From Ruminococcaceae bacterium UBA1741 (GTDB lineage Bacteria > Bacillota > Clostridia > Oscillospirales > Acutalibacteraceae), in assembly GCA_002315685.1 (NCBI GenBank), contig DCHX01000001.1, forward strand, positions 1 to 18,251: a stretch of 18,251 nt of DNA, written 5' to 3'. A program made the translations under genes and the position numbers. This document shows positions 6,232-15,336 of this stretch, piece by piece. The notes under the pieces are model-generated. The model saw only the letters and a list, made by a program, of their open reading frames with translations, was not told where the DNA came from and did not search any database. Positions within the stretch are counted from its first letter, which is position 1. Each line of letters starts with the position of its first letter.

Positions 6232-6996
6232 GTCGAAGTTGCGTAAAATTACCTTTTCTCCCCGCCATTCGTACGCTCTGCCCGAAATATCCTCGCCTTT
6301 TTCATAAAAATCTCTGTAACCTAAGATAAATTCCTCAATATAGGTGGTTTTTTTGTCCTTGTTTAACGGGCAAACCTCCGCACAAATATCACAACCCCAA
6401 AGGTAGTCGTTTGAAAGAAAAATTTGTAGTTCTTTGTCGTTAAGATTTTGCTTTTTTTGGGTGATAGCGGATAAACAAAGGGTGTTTTCGGTTTTAGGAC
6501 AAGCCGTTTTGCACATTTTACAATGTAAACACTCGCCTAATTCGTCTAAACACTCAACATAAAGGTCGGTAACGATTTCGCCGATAAAAACAAAGCTTCC
6601 GTATTCTTTTGTGATTAAAAGTCCGTTGTCGCCCACTACACCAAGTCCCGAAAGTGCCGCCGCTCTAACCTCCGGAATGGGCGAATTGTCGGCAAACCAT
6701 TCAAATTCATAACCCAAAAAGGCATTTCTTAAATTGTCAGTTGCCAAAGCAAGATAATTTTCTAAAACCTTATGGTAATCGGGCACCGCCGCATATCTTG
6801 AAATGTTTTTAGGTGGATTTTCTTTAACCTTATATGGAAAAACGCAGGTAATAACAGTTTTTGCATTTTTCGGAAGTCTGTTTTTTGCCCTGCACTCCAA
6901 TAAATACGGCAAAAGCGGTAAAAAGGCGCAACAAGAGGCGTCTTTTATACCGCTTTGATTTATTATATCAATTATTTTATCTTTGTTATTCTTCAT
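6214..6996 (-). CDS. Short QueG-like protein with two 4Fe-4S clusters (epoxyqueuosine reductase family)
   Basis: 260 residues. A DUF1730-like domain (about 60-145) carries ADNSPIPEVRAAALSGLGVVGDNGLL (split: ADNSPIPEV 102-110, GLGVVGDNGLLI 117-128), in which D103 aligns with the catalytic Asp region of QueG. Next comes a bacterial ferredoxin-type cluster, CLHCKMCKTACP (C156, C159, C162, C166), then C174 and GCDICAEVCP (C202, C205, C209). QueG reduces epoxyqueuosine to queuosine at tRNA position 34 using cobalamin. Classical QueG is 300-380 residues, so this is short and might be a family member with another electron-transfer role. Its ATG lies inside the end of tadA (11-base overlap) with GGTGAG just upstream, so the two are probably coupled. 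The 3' end overlaps the convergent flippase by 18 bases. Confidence 0.75.
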   Translation of the reverse strand: MKNNKDKIIDIINQSGIKDASCCAFLPLLPYLLECRAKNRLPKNAKTVITCVFPYKVKENPPKNISRYAAVPDYHKVLENYLALATDNLRNAFLGYEFEWFADNSPIPEVRAAALSGLGVVGDNGLLITKEYGSFVFIGEIVTDLYVECLDELGECLHCKMCKTACPKTENTLCLSAITQKKQNLNDKELQIFLSNDYLWGCDICAEVCPLNKDKKTTYIEEFILGYRDFYEKGEDISGRAYEWRGEKVILRNFDLKNGF

Positions 6997-7438
6997 TTTT
7001 TCTCACCGAATTGAAGAAATCTTTTAATATTTTTGAACATTCATCCTCCATTATTCCACCGAAAATTTCGGGCTTTTGCAGGGATAATGTTTGTTTTGCG
7101 TTCATAGCACTGTCGGCGCAACCTTTTTCTAAATCAAAGGCACCGAAAACAAGAGTATCAATTCTCGCATTTATAATAGCACCCATACACATAATGCACG
7201 GTTCTAATGTTACATAGATAGTGCATCCGTCAAGTCGCCAATCGTCTAAACGCTTTGAGGCATTGTTGATAGCTTCGATTTCAGCGTGGGATAGGGGATT
7301 ATGTTTCTCCTCACGCCTATTTCTACCGGTAGCAATAACCTCGCCGTCCTTAACAATAACGGCGCCTACGGGGATTTCGCCCTCCGCCAAAGCTTGTTTT
7401 GCAAGGGCAATAGCATCAAGCATAAATCTGCTTTGCAT
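6986..7438 (-). CDS. tadA: tRNA-specific adenosine(34) deaminase TadA
   Basis: 150 residues, standard length. TadA is a zinc cytidine-deaminase-fold enzyme that converts A34 to inosine in tRNA-Arg(ACG). The catalytic HAE (51-53) gives one zinc ligand and the proton-shuttling Glu; PCIMC (80-84) gives the two zinc cysteines. The C-terminal DLEKGC and EECSKILKDFF-like end (ECSKILKDFFNSVRK) is family-typical. The ATG lies 3 bases after the stop of the upstream membrane-protein gene (TGATAAATG) and has only a weak upstream TAGG, so translation probably relies on coupling. An ATG at residue 6 is possible but would remove part of the first helix. It overlaps the QueG-like gene by 11 bases. Confidence 0.95.
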   Translation of the reverse strand: MQSRFMLDAIALAKQALAEGEIPVGAVIVKDGEVIATGRNRREEKHNPLSHAEIEAINNASKRLDDWRLDGCTIYVTLEPCIMCMGAIINARIDTLVFGAFDLEKGCADSAMNAKQTLSLQKPEIFGGIMEDECSKILKDFFNSVRKNEE

Positions 7439-7441
7439 TTA

Positions 7442-8077
7442 TCAGAAACCTACATAACTGCTGTTTTGCATCATAGGGGAGAAAAACGGTCTGTTTTTAC
7501 TTGCAATATAGATAAAGAAGGAGTCCGCAATAACGGGAAGTAAAATAGATGCAAACAAAAATACGAAGGTAAATGACGCATCAAAGGAATGATAAACCTT
7601 TGCAAGAGTAACAATATAAATTATTCTTGTTGCAAGAGCCGTAATTGAGAACAAACACAAAAATATTGCAGGTAGCAAAAGCGAAATCACAACATTAACC
7701 GAAACCGTTCCGCCCTTTACAAGAATTTCGTCAGCTCTAAACAAGGTATCAACGCCGCCGGCAATAAACAAAATGGTCGTTACATAGCCAAGCGCCGCCG
7801 TAGCACTTCTTAAAATAAAGAGTGCCGAGCCCAATGTTCTTTTATTACTCTTCTTATATGTAGCAATTAAACCCAAAGTGTATTCCCTTAAAAACGGAAC
7901 AAAGGAATACCACTTGTTTTTAATTCCTGTTTCCTCCGCCATTTTATATATGCCGATAGATTTCATAAAATACAGCACAATTGAAAAGAAAATAATTAAG
8001 GTGCCTATTAGAAAATACATTGTGAGCGCAGTTTTCATAGAAGAAGGTTCTAAACCCAAACCGGAAAGTGAAAACAT
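7442..8077 (-). CDS. Unrecognised four-to-five-helix membrane protein
   Basis: 211 residues. I do not recognise a named family. Hydrophobic segments lie at about 15-41, 85-108, 125-150 and 165-190. After the first helix there is the cytoplasmic-looking motif IYKMAEETGIKNKWYSFVPF (about 47-66), followed by LREYTLGLIA. Similar 'A..G..N.W..FIPF....YLLG.IA' strings occur in small uncharacterised membrane proteins of Firmicutes. A positively charged loop, YKKSNKRT, follows. The ATG is preceded by AGGGGG at a good distance. It lies between the CPBP protease gene (18 bases upstream) and tadA (3 bases downstream), within one long operon. Membrane location is clear; the role is not. Confidence 0.75.
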   Translation of the reverse strand: MFSLSGLGLEPSSMKTALTMYFLIGTLIIFFSIVLYFMKSIGIYKMAEETGIKNKWYSFVPFLREYTLGLIATYKKSNKRTLGSALFILRSATAALGYVTTILFIAGGVDTLFRADEILVKGGTVSVNVVISLLLPAIFLCLFSITALATRIIYIVTLAKVYHSFDASFTFVFLFASILLPVIADSFFIYIASKNRPFFSPMMQNSSYVGF

Positions 8078-8095
8078 AACAATCCCCCTAAAATA

Positions 8096-9205
8096 CTAAT
8101 AAAAATATTTAAAAGATTTTAATAAATATAACGCTATAACAACTATGACAAATACCGAGGTGAAAAACCATTTGTATTTATCTCTTTTTATAATATCACA
8201 CTTTTCACAAAAAGAAAACGAAAATTTTTCAAAATTTTGTTTTTGTATAAGAAAAATTGCAAAAACGAATAAAATAATGAATACGCAAATCACTATATTA
8301 TAGGCAAAAGAGATAATGTCGGAGGAATAATTTTCCAAAAGATAATCTATAATAACGGACACTAAATTGTTAGCCCCGTGCACCAAAACACAAACCCAAA
8401 GGGTGTCGGTTTTAACCCTTATATATCCTAAAATAAGACCTACCAAGAGAGCAAACGGCATTTGCTCGAAGTTTCCGTGCATTACCCCGAAGAAAAGCGA
8501 AGAAACAAGTATGGCAAAACCCTCTCCGTAAGGCAGTAAAAGTCCCATTACGGCTCCTCGCATAGCAAATTCCTCAACTAATGCCGGTACAACGGCAGTT
8601 GCGATAACGGTTAATAAAAATCCGTAAAAGCCCTCGGGATTATCTCCGAAATCAACCTTGTAATTTACCCCAAAGCTCTCGAAAAAATACGAGGAAAGGG
8701 AAACGGCGACATTTGCAATAAAACAAAATGAAAATCCTAATAAAAAGTAGGGGAAAAACTGTTCCTTTTTAGGCTTTTTAAGAGATACCACACTCGAAAC
8801 GGTTTTTTTTGATATCTTAATCGCTATCACAAACGGTAGTATAAACATCATTATAGACAAAAATATCTGCAAAATTTGTCTTGTTGCGCTGTTGTTTGCA
8901 AAATTTGCGGCATTTTCTCTTGAAATTCCAAAAGAAGATGCTATAAACAAATAAATATGCGACCAATATTCCGAAATAAGATGCACCGCAAGTAAGGGTA
9001 TGGCGATTGTTGTCGCCACTCCCCTTATTTGAGTTTTTTGCATTTCTTTTTTACTTAAATAACCGTATTCGTAATGAAAAATTTGATTTTCGCCGTTTTC
9101 GGTTGTTTTTTCATTACTTTCGTCCTTGTTTTCGCTCGGGATTTCGTTTTCGTTGTCAAAGAAATTTTCGTTTTGGGTTTCTTTATTATTTTGGTTTTCG
9201 TCCAT
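8096..9205 (-). CDS. CPBP-family intramembrane metalloprotease (Abi/CAAX type)
   Basis: 369 residues. A hydrophilic, acidic, Asn/Glu-rich N-terminal tail (1-60) precedes about eight membrane helices. The CPBP motifs are all present: EEFAMR (211-216, EExxxR), FFGVMH (238-243, FxxxH) and HGANN (276-280, HxxxN), the probable metal ligands and catalytic Glu. Known members include CAAX prenyl proteases, bacteriocin self-immunity proteins and MroQ-like peptide-maturation proteases; the substrate here is unknown. The C-terminal extension contains a Cys-x-x-Cys (SFCEKC) in a charged loop before a last helix, unusual relative to the core domain. The ribosome-binding site is weak (GCGGGT) and gyrA ends 20 bases upstream. 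Confidence 0.88.
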   Translation of the reverse strand: MDENQNNKETQNENFFDNENEIPSENKDESNEKTTENGENQIFHYEYGYLSKKEMQKTQIRGVATTIAIPLLAVHLISEYWSHIYLFIASSFGISRENAANFANNSATRQILQIFLSIMMFILPFVIAIKISKKTVSSVVSLKKPKKEQFFPYFLLGFSFCFIANVAVSLSSYFFESFGVNYKVDFGDNPEGFYGFLLTVIATAVVPALVEEFAMRGAVMGLLLPYGEGFAILVSSLFFGVMHGNFEQMPFALLVGLILGYIRVKTDTLWVCVLVHGANNLVSVIIDYLLENYSSDIISFAYNIVICVFIILFVFAIFLIQKQNFEKFSFSFCEKCDIIKRDKYKWFFTSVFVIVVIALYLLKSFKYFY

Positions 9206-9225
9206 TAAAGTACCCGCTTTCTGAA

Positions 9226-11754
9226 TTATTCGTTAGTTTCTTCCTCAACAACCCCTGCGTCGGCCTCAGCCTCTTCGGGTGTTTCATTTACCTCGGCTTC
9301 ATCGTGTTCCGCAAGAGCAACAGACAAAATCTTTTCGCCCTCGCCTACTCTCATAACACGAACACCCTTTGCGGGACGGGCAAATTCGGAAATATCACCC
9401 GCAAAAATACGGATAATTATACCGTTAGAGGCAATCATTATGATGTCTTCTTCCTTTGTAACAGGAGAAACAGCCGCAACATCACCGTATTTTGAAACCT
9501 TATAGTTGGTAAGACCTTTACCGCCGCGGGATTGCAGACGGTAGCAGGAAATATCGGAAATTCTGCCGTAACCTGTTTCGGTTATGGTCAAAATTTTCGA
9601 GTTTTCGTTGCAAATAGCCATATCAACAACATTGTCGCCCTCGCGCATTGTAATTGCCTTAACACCTCTTGCGGTTCTGCCCATAGAACGAGCTTGATTT
9701 TCATTAAACTGAATAGCAAGACCTTTTTTTGTAGCAACAAGCAAATTGTCGTTACCGCTTGTCATTCTAACGGTCATAAGCTCGTCATCTTCATCAAGAG
9801 AAAGCGCAATAATACCGCTCTTTCGTGTGTTTTTGAAGTCGGAAAGGCGAGTACGCTTGATAATACCTTTTTTGGTAATCATACAAATATAGCGTTCTTC
9901 TTCGTCGGTTGCGGTAACGGGAATAATAATTGTAATCTTTTCTTCGGGCATTAAAGGTACAACATTTATTACATTCATACCCTTGCTTGTTCTTGAACCT
10001 TCGGGTATTTCGTAAGCCTTAATTCTATATACTCGGCCGAGATTTGAGAACAACATAATTCTATCATGTGAAGAGCATACAAACATATTCTCAACAACAT
10101 CATCTTCTCTTGTGGTCATACCCGTAATTCCGCGACCTCCACGGTGCTGAACATTATATGTATCTGACGGAAGCCGTTTAATATAGCCGTTTACGGTCTT
10201 TGTGATAACACATTCCTCTTCGGGAATAAGGTCTTCAATATCAACCTCGCCTAAAACATCGCTTATTTCGGTACGGCGGTCGTCGGAGAATTTATCACGA
10301 AGATTAAGTGCTTCGGTTTTAACTATATCGCGTATTCTTCTCTCGTCAGCAAGAATAGCATCACATTCCTTGATAAAATCAAGCTTTTCGGTTAATTCAT
10401 CAAGGATTTTTTGCTTTTCCATACCCGCAAGCTTACCGAGTTGCATTTGAACAATAGCGGTGGTTTGAATATCGTCAAGACCGAATCTTTCGGTCAAAGC
10501 CTCTTTACTTTCGGGGATGGTTTTGCTCTTTCTTATTATTGAGATAACCTCATCAATATAATCAAGCGCAATTTTAAGTCCCTCTAAAATATGTGCTCTT
10601 TCGGCAGCTTTTTTTCTATCGAAAATAGTTCTTCTTCTTATAATATCACATTGGAAATCAATGCAATTTGTAAGCATTTCTTTAAGAGTTAAAATTTGAG
10701 GCTTACCGTTTACTATTGCAAGTAAAATTACACCTATTGTGGTTTGTAAAGCGGTATTTTTATAAATCTTATTAAGAACAACCTGAGGATTTGCATCTCT
10801 TTTAAGGTCAACTATAATTCTGATACCGCCGTCGCGTTTTGAAGAATAGTCAACAACATCATCAATGCCCTCTATTTTCTTCTCAGCCGCTAAATCGTAA
10901 ATAGATTTAACAAGGTCTTGCTTTTTAACCTTATAAGGAATTTCCGAAATAATAATTCTGAAATGTCCGTTTTTGGTTTCTTCTATTTCAGCCTTGCCTC
11001 TTATGACTATTTTTCCTCTGCCGGTAGCATAAGCGGCTCTTATACCGCTTCTTCCCATAATAATACCGCCGGTTGGAAAATCGGGACCTTTAATATACTG
11101 ACAAATATCTTGAAGCTCTGCATCGGGATTGTCAATAAGGCAACACATACCGTCAATTACTTCCCCTAAATTATGAGGAGGTATTTCGGTAGCCATACCA
11201 ACGGCAATACCCGAAGAACCGTTTACAAGAAGCTGCGGAAATCTAACCGGTAAAACCTCCGGCTCTTCCAAACGGTTATCATAGTTAGGAAGAAAATCAA
11301 CGGTTTCTTTATCAATATCGTCAAGCATACTGTATGAAAGTCTGTTCATTCTTGACTCTGTATATCTGTATGCAGCGGCGGTATATCCGTCAATATTACC
11401 GAAGTTTCCGTGTCCGTCAATTAAGGTATAACGAAGAGAAAAGTCCTGCGCCATACGCACCATTGCGTCGTAAACGGAGGTATCACCGTGCGGATGGTAT
11501 CTACCGAGCACGGCACCGACAGTATCAGCACATTTTCTATATGCTTTATCGGGGGTAAGTCCGTTTTCATACATAGTATATAGTATTCTTCTGTGAACGG
11601 GTTTAAGACCGTCTCTTACATCGGGAATAGCACGACCTACCAATACCGACATAGAATATTGAAGCATACTTGTTTTAACTTCATCTACAATTTCAACCGG
11701 TTTAATATTAGTTCTTTCGTCTTCCGGCCAATAAATGTTTTCCTGTTTTGGCAT
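9226..11754 (-). CDS. gyrA: DNA gyrase subunit A
   Basis: 842 residues. The breakage-reunion subunit of gyrase, which with GyrB introduces negative supercoils. Landmarks: RAIPDVRDGLKPVHRRILY (41-59), the quinolone region GRYHPHGDTSVYDAMVRMAQ (84-103), and AAAYRYTE (126-133) with catalytic Tyr131. The residue matching E. coli Ser83 is Thr92 and Asp87 is retained (Asp96); Thr is a common natural state in Clostridia. The C-terminal beta-pinwheel has the GyrA box QHRGGRG (536-542), marking true gyrase rather than topoisomerase IV ParC, and a second box-like QSRGGKG (741-747). An acidic tail ends the protein. AAGGAGGG lies 8 bases before ATG; gyrB ends 14 bases upstream, the standard gyrB-gyrA order. 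Confidence 0.99.
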   Translation of the reverse strand: MPKQENIYWPEDERTNIKPVEIVDEVKTSMLQYSMSVLVGRAIPDVRDGLKPVHRRILYTMYENGLTPDKAYRKCADTVGAVLGRYHPHGDTSVYDAMVRMAQDFSLRYTLIDGHGNFGNIDGYTAAAYRYTESRMNRLSYSMLDDIDKETVDFLPNYDNRLEEPEVLPVRFPQLLVNGSSGIAVGMATEIPPHNLGEVIDGMCCLIDNPDAELQDICQYIKGPDFPTGGIIMGRSGIRAAYATGRGKIVIRGKAEIEETKNGHFRIIISEIPYKVKKQDLVKSIYDLAAEKKIEGIDDVVDYSSKRDGGIRIIVDLKRDANPQVVLNKIYKNTALQTTIGVILLAIVNGKPQILTLKEMLTNCIDFQCDIIRRRTIFDRKKAAERAHILEGLKIALDYIDEVISIIRKSKTIPESKEALTERFGLDDIQTTAIVQMQLGKLAGMEKQKILDELTEKLDFIKECDAILADERRIRDIVKTEALNLRDKFSDDRRTEISDVLGEVDIEDLIPEEECVITKTVNGYIKRLPSDTYNVQHRGGRGITGMTTREDDVVENMFVCSSHDRIMLFSNLGRVYRIKAYEIPEGSRTSKGMNVINVVPLMPEEKITIIIPVTATDEEERYICMITKKGIIKRTRLSDFKNTRKSGIIALSLDEDDELMTVRMTSGNDNLLVATKKGLAIQFNENQARSMGRTARGVKAITMREGDNVVDMAICNENSKILTITETGYGRISDISCYRLQSRGGKGLTNYKVSKYGDVAAVSPVTKEEDIIMIASNGIIIRIFAGDISEFARPAKGVRVMRVGEGEKILSVALAEHDEAEVNETPEEAEADAGVVEEETNE

Positions 11755-11768
11755 TTTCTATTCCCTCC

Positions 11769-13712
11769 TTAAATATCAAGATCAGTTGCAAATACAGCAT
11801 TTTCTTCTATGAACTTTCTTCTCGGCTCAACCTCTTCGCCCATAAGCATAGTAAATACTTCATCTGCAAGTGCGGCATCGGACATATTAACACGAAGCAT
11901 AGTTCTGTGTTCGGGGTCAAGTGTAGTTTCCCAAAGCTGGTCGTGGTCCATTTCACCTAAACCTTTATAACGCTGAACATCAACATTTCCGCCTAATTCT
12001 TCTATATATTTATCTCTTTCTTCCTCAGTAAAGGCATCAAAATATTTTTTACCCTTTGCAATTCTGAAAAGAGGCGGTTGAGCTAAATAAATATGGCCTT
12101 CTTTAATAAGCTCGGGCATATAACGGAAGAAAAATGTAAGTAAAAGTGTTCTGATATGAGAACCGTCAACATCGGCATCCGCCATAATAACAATTTTATC
12201 GTAGCGAAGCTTTGTTATATCAAAATGTTCTCCGATTCCCGTGCCGAGTGCTACAACAACGGGAGTTAATTTTTCATTTCCGTAAACCTTATCTTCTCTT
12301 GCTTTTTCAACATTAAGCATCTTACCCCATAACGGAAGTATTGCCTGATATGTTGAATTTCTGCCTTCTACTGCGCTACCTCCTGCACTGTCTCCCTCGA
12401 CAATAAATATCTCGGTTTTGGTAGCATCATTTGAAATACAGTCTTTAAGTTTTTCGGGCATTCTTGTTTTTCCGCTTATTCCCGATTTGTTTCTTGAAGC
12501 ATCTCTTGCTTTTTGTGCGGCTTCTCTTGCATTTGATGCCGCAATAGCTTTTTCAATAACTATTTTAGCCTCGCTCGGATTTTCTTCAAAAAATCTGTAA
12601 AGTTGGTCGTTTGTAATATCACGAACTAATTGACCTACCGAAGTATTACCGAGCTTTGCTTTGGTTTGACTTTCAAACTGTGCGTCGGGAAGTTTTACCG
12701 AAACTACGGCGATAAGTCCTTCTAAAACATCATCACCTTTAAGATTATCGGCAGAATCTTTAATTTTATTAAAATCGTGAGCATATTTGTTAAGAACACG
12801 GGTTACTGTTTGCCTGAATGCCTGTTCGTGTGTACCGCCGTCAATAGTATGTAAGGTATTTGCAAACGACATTATTTTATTATCGTAAGCAGTTGACCAA
12901 ATTAAAGCTATTTCGGCAGTTTCGTCATTTTTATTACCCGAAAGATAAATAACCTTTTCGTTTATAGGGTCTTTTTTAACCTTTTCTAAAAGATATTCAA
13001 CATAGGATTTAATACCGCCCTCAAAACACAAATCATCCTCTTTTTCAAAGGTGTCTGCATCTTTTCTGTTATCCTTTAATACTATTCTTACACCTGCATT
13101 CAAAAATGCCTGTTCTCTGAGTCTTAAAAGCAAAGTATCATAATCAAAAACAGTAGTATCGGTAAAAATAGACGGGTCCGGCTTAAATGTTACGGTAGTA
13201 CCTGTTTCGTTAGTATCTCCTATAACATTCAAATCTTCTACAATATTACCTGTTTCATATCTTTGTTTATAAATGTGGGTACCGTCTTTTACTTCAACCT
13301 CTAACCAAGAAGAAAGAGCATTAACAACAGATGCACCAACGCCGTGTAAACCGCCCGAAACCTTATATCCGCTTCCGCCGAATTTACCTCCTGCATGAAG
13401 AATAGTAAATACTACACTTACGGTAGGTATTCCCTTTTGAGGATGTATTCCGACAGGTATTCCTCTACCGTTATCGGTAACTCTTATTATGTTTTCATCA
13501 AGAATTTCAACAAGAATTTTGTTACAGTATCCTGCAAGTGCCTCGTCTATTGAGTTATCCACTATTTCATAAACTAAATGGTGTAAACCTCTTTCTCCTG
13601 TTGAACCGATATACATACCCGGGCGTTTTCTAACTGCTTCAAGTCCTTCTAAAACCTGAATAGAACTTTCGTCATACGCTTCGGTAACCTGCAAATCCAA
13701 TTCTTCGCTCAT
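11769..13712 (-). CDS. gyrB: DNA gyrase subunit B
   Basis: 647 residues, normal for the Firmicute form lacking the E. coli insertion. The ATPase subunit of gyrase. GHKL ATP-binding motifs: EIVDNSIDEA (49-58), DNGRGIP (80-86) and GGLHGVGASVVNALS (120-134). TOPRIM motifs: EGDSAGGSA (439-447), DADVDGSHIRTLL (512-524) and QRYKGLGEM (580-588), which bind the Mg ions for strand cleavage. The family C-terminus (RRKFIEENAVFATDLDI) is intact. AAGGAG lies 6 bases before the ATG. Next to gyrA (14 bases) and 61 bases after remB, the largest gap in this operon. I see no terminator or convincing promoter in that gap. Confidence 0.99.
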   Translation of the reverse strand: MSEELDLQVTEAYDESSIQVLEGLEAVRKRPGMYIGSTGERGLHHLVYEIVDNSIDEALAGYCNKILVEILDENIIRVTDNGRGIPVGIHPQKGIPTVSVVFTILHAGGKFGGSGYKVSGGLHGVGASVVNALSSWLEVEVKDGTHIYKQRYETGNIVEDLNVIGDTNETGTTVTFKPDPSIFTDTTVFDYDTLLLRLREQAFLNAGVRIVLKDNRKDADTFEKEDDLCFEGGIKSYVEYLLEKVKKDPINEKVIYLSGNKNDETAEIALIWSTAYDNKIMSFANTLHTIDGGTHEQAFRQTVTRVLNKYAHDFNKIKDSADNLKGDDVLEGLIAVVSVKLPDAQFESQTKAKLGNTSVGQLVRDITNDQLYRFFEENPSEAKIVIEKAIAASNAREAAQKARDASRNKSGISGKTRMPEKLKDCISNDATKTEIFIVEGDSAGGSAVEGRNSTYQAILPLWGKMLNVEKAREDKVYGNEKLTPVVVALGTGIGEHFDITKLRYDKIVIMADADVDGSHIRTLLLTFFFRYMPELIKEGHIYLAQPPLFRIAKGKKYFDAFTEEERDKYIEELGGNVDVQRYKGLGEMDHDQLWETTLDPEHRTMLRVNMSDAALADEVFTMLMGEEVEPRRKFIEENAVFATDLDI

Positions 13713-13773
13713 TTTTTTCTCCTTTATTTTTAATATTTTTTATATAAAACCAACCTAAAAAATCGGAATTATT

Positions 13774-14058
13774 TTAATTTTCGTTATCAAAATCTAATTT
13801 TCTTATCTTTTTATTTATTCTCTTAAAAAGGGTTGAAGAAGATAATTGTGATAAATAAACCGTATGTTCATTTTTTTCAGTAGAACATATTATAAAAGAA
13901 CGCGGAATATCAGTTGCTATATTTATTATTTTACCTTCTTTTTCGGCTTTGCTTAAAAAATTACGGGTTTTAACCGAAATACTTGAATTATCAATATCAA
14001 AAACCGCAACAATATCTTTTTCATTTATAATATAATCGTTACCTATATGGATAAACAT
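13774..14058 (-). CDS. remB: RemB-like extracellular matrix regulator (DUF370 family)
   Basis: 94 residues, matching the small protein found between recF and gyrB in B. subtilis (RemB/YaaB). It begins MFIHIGNDYIINEKDIVAVF and retains the family's 'PRSFIIC' strand and YLSQLSSSTLFKR segment. RemA/RemB are known regulators of biofilm-matrix and osmoprotection genes in Bacillus; whether this clostridial member does that is unknown. The C-terminus is a few residues longer and Lys/Asn-rich. Its ATG shares bases with the recF stop (TAATG), implying translational re-initiation. Position between recF and gyrB is the classic synteny. Confidence 0.9.
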   Translation of the reverse strand: MFIHIGNDYIINEKDIVAVFDIDNSSISVKTRNFLSKAEKEGKIINIATDIPRSFIICSTEKNEHTVYLSQLSSSTLFKRINKKIRKLDFDNEN

Positions 14059-15125
14059 TATATTTTTATTCCGCCTTTATAAATATTAAATATTTTTCCT
14101 TTATTAAGACCGTTTGTATTAGCAGGGTCGCAACAACTTAAAAATACCTGCCAATTTTTTATATGATTAAGAATATAATTTTGCCGTTTCGGGTCAAGCT
14201 CACTCATAACATCATCAAGTAAACAAACGGGATATTCACCTAAAATTTCTTTTGATACCTCGGCACCCGCAAGTTTAAGAGATAATGCCACACTTCTTTG
14301 TTGACCTTGTGAACCAAAAGTTTTTGCATTTATATCATTTATAAAAAATTCTATATCATCTCTATGAGGTCCTATTGAAGTAATCCCGGATAACATATCA
14401 ATTTTTCTTGATTCTTTTAATTTTTCCTCTAAATTATCTTGAAAATTTGAAATATATTTTATTTTTATATTTTCTTTGCCGTCAGAAAGACCTAAATAAA
14501 TATCCGGTACATATTTTTCTAAAATACTTATATATTTTTTTCGGTATTTAATTATTTTTTCGCCTAAGTTTGAAATTTCTTCTTCAAATACATCAAGCAT
14601 TACCGATAATGTACTGTCAAATTTATAATCTTTAATAATTTTATTTCTTTGAATTATGGCTTTTGTATAAGAATTAAGAAAATTTATATATTGAGGATAT
14701 AACTGTCCTATTGAAACATCTAAAAATTTTCTTCTTACACTCGGAGAATCTTTAACAATAGATAAATCCGACGGAGAAAATATAACGGCACCGAAATTTC
14801 CCGCAAGACAAGCGGTAGAACTTAATTTTTCTCCGTTTAAGAAAACAATTTTTTTGTTTTCCTCAAATTTAATTTTTATTTCATTCGAAACACCGTTAAA
14901 TTCAAAATTACATTCTATTAAAGAATTTTTTTCTCCGAACTTAATAAAAACGGTATCTTTATTATTTCTAAAACTTTTAGCACCCGAAAAAAGCCAAATA
15001 GCTTCAATAATATTAGTTTTACCTTGTGCATTTTCTCCGCATATTATATTCATATTTTCATCCGGTAAAATACTAATATCACTTATATTACGAAAATTTT
15101 TAATATTTATATTATTGATTTTCAT
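14058..15125 (-). CDS. recF: DNA replication and repair protein RecF
   Basis: 355 residues. An SMC/ABC-like ATPase that, with RecO and RecR, loads RecA at single-strand gaps. Walker A GENAQGKT (30-37), ABC signature SQGQQR (272-277) and Walker B LLDDVMSELD (302-311) are all present, with the typical N-terminal INIKNFRNI strand. The sequence is notably AT-rich and Lys/Ile/Asn-heavy compared with genes further left. The ATG lies within the last 14 bases of yaaA and has no clear ribosome-binding site, so expression is probably coupled. Its stop overlaps the remB start. Confidence 0.98.
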   Translation of the reverse strand: MKINNINIKNFRNISDISILPDENMNIICGENAQGKTNIIEAIWLFSGAKSFRNNKDTVFIKFGEKNSLIECNFEFNGVSNEIKIKFEENKKIVFLNGEKLSSTACLAGNFGAVIFSPSDLSIVKDSPSVRRKFLDVSIGQLYPQYINFLNSYTKAIIQRNKIIKDYKFDSTLSVMLDVFEEEISNLGEKIIKYRKKYISILEKYVPDIYLGLSDGKENIKIKYISNFQDNLEEKLKESRKIDMLSGITSIGPHRDDIEFFINDINAKTFGSQGQQRSVALSLKLAGAEVSKEILGEYPVCLLDDVMSELDPKRQNYILNHIKNWQVFLSCCDPANTNGLNKGKIFNIYKGGIKI

Positions 15126-15336
15126 TTTCTATAATAAAAAATTGATTATTATATTCAACTTTATCTCCGCTACGCAGTTTTTTACCTCTCATAGTGCAAA
15201 TTTCTCCGTTTACCTTAACTTCTCCGTTTTGGATAATAATTTTTGCATGACCGCCGGTAACAACAAAATTTGCAAATTTAAGAGCAGAATCAAGTTTTAT
15301 ATATTCTTCTTTTATATTTAATTTTTTAATTTCCAT
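15112..15336 (-). CDS. yaaA: S4-domain RNA-binding protein YaaA (RlbA-like)
   Basis: 74 residues, an S4 alpha-L RNA-binding fold: IKLDSALKFANFVVTGGHAK, then GEVKVNGEICTMRGKKLRSGD. It corresponds to the small gene located between dnaN and recF in many Firmicutes; B. subtilis YaaA is linked to ribosome assembly. The ATG overlaps the dnaN stop (TAATG), and the 3' end overlaps recF by 14 bases. There is no independent ribosome-binding site. The combination of size, domain and synteny makes this secure. Confidence 0.95.
   Translation of the reverse strand: MEIKKLNIKEEYIKLDSALKFANFVVTGGHAKIIIQNGEVKVNGEICTMRGKKLRSGDKVEYNNQFFIIENENQ

Noticed and set aside
9226..11754. Reading the gene as topoisomerase IV parC, or its quinolone region as a resistance allele
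   Set aside because: The GyrA box and gyrB adjacency mark gyrase. Thr at the Ser83-equivalent position is a common natural residue, and the Asp87 equivalent is retained.
13713..13773. A gyrB promoter in the remB-gyrB gap
   Set aside because: TATAAA is present but no acceptable -35 lies 16-18 bases upstream; AT-rich background makes a chance match likely.
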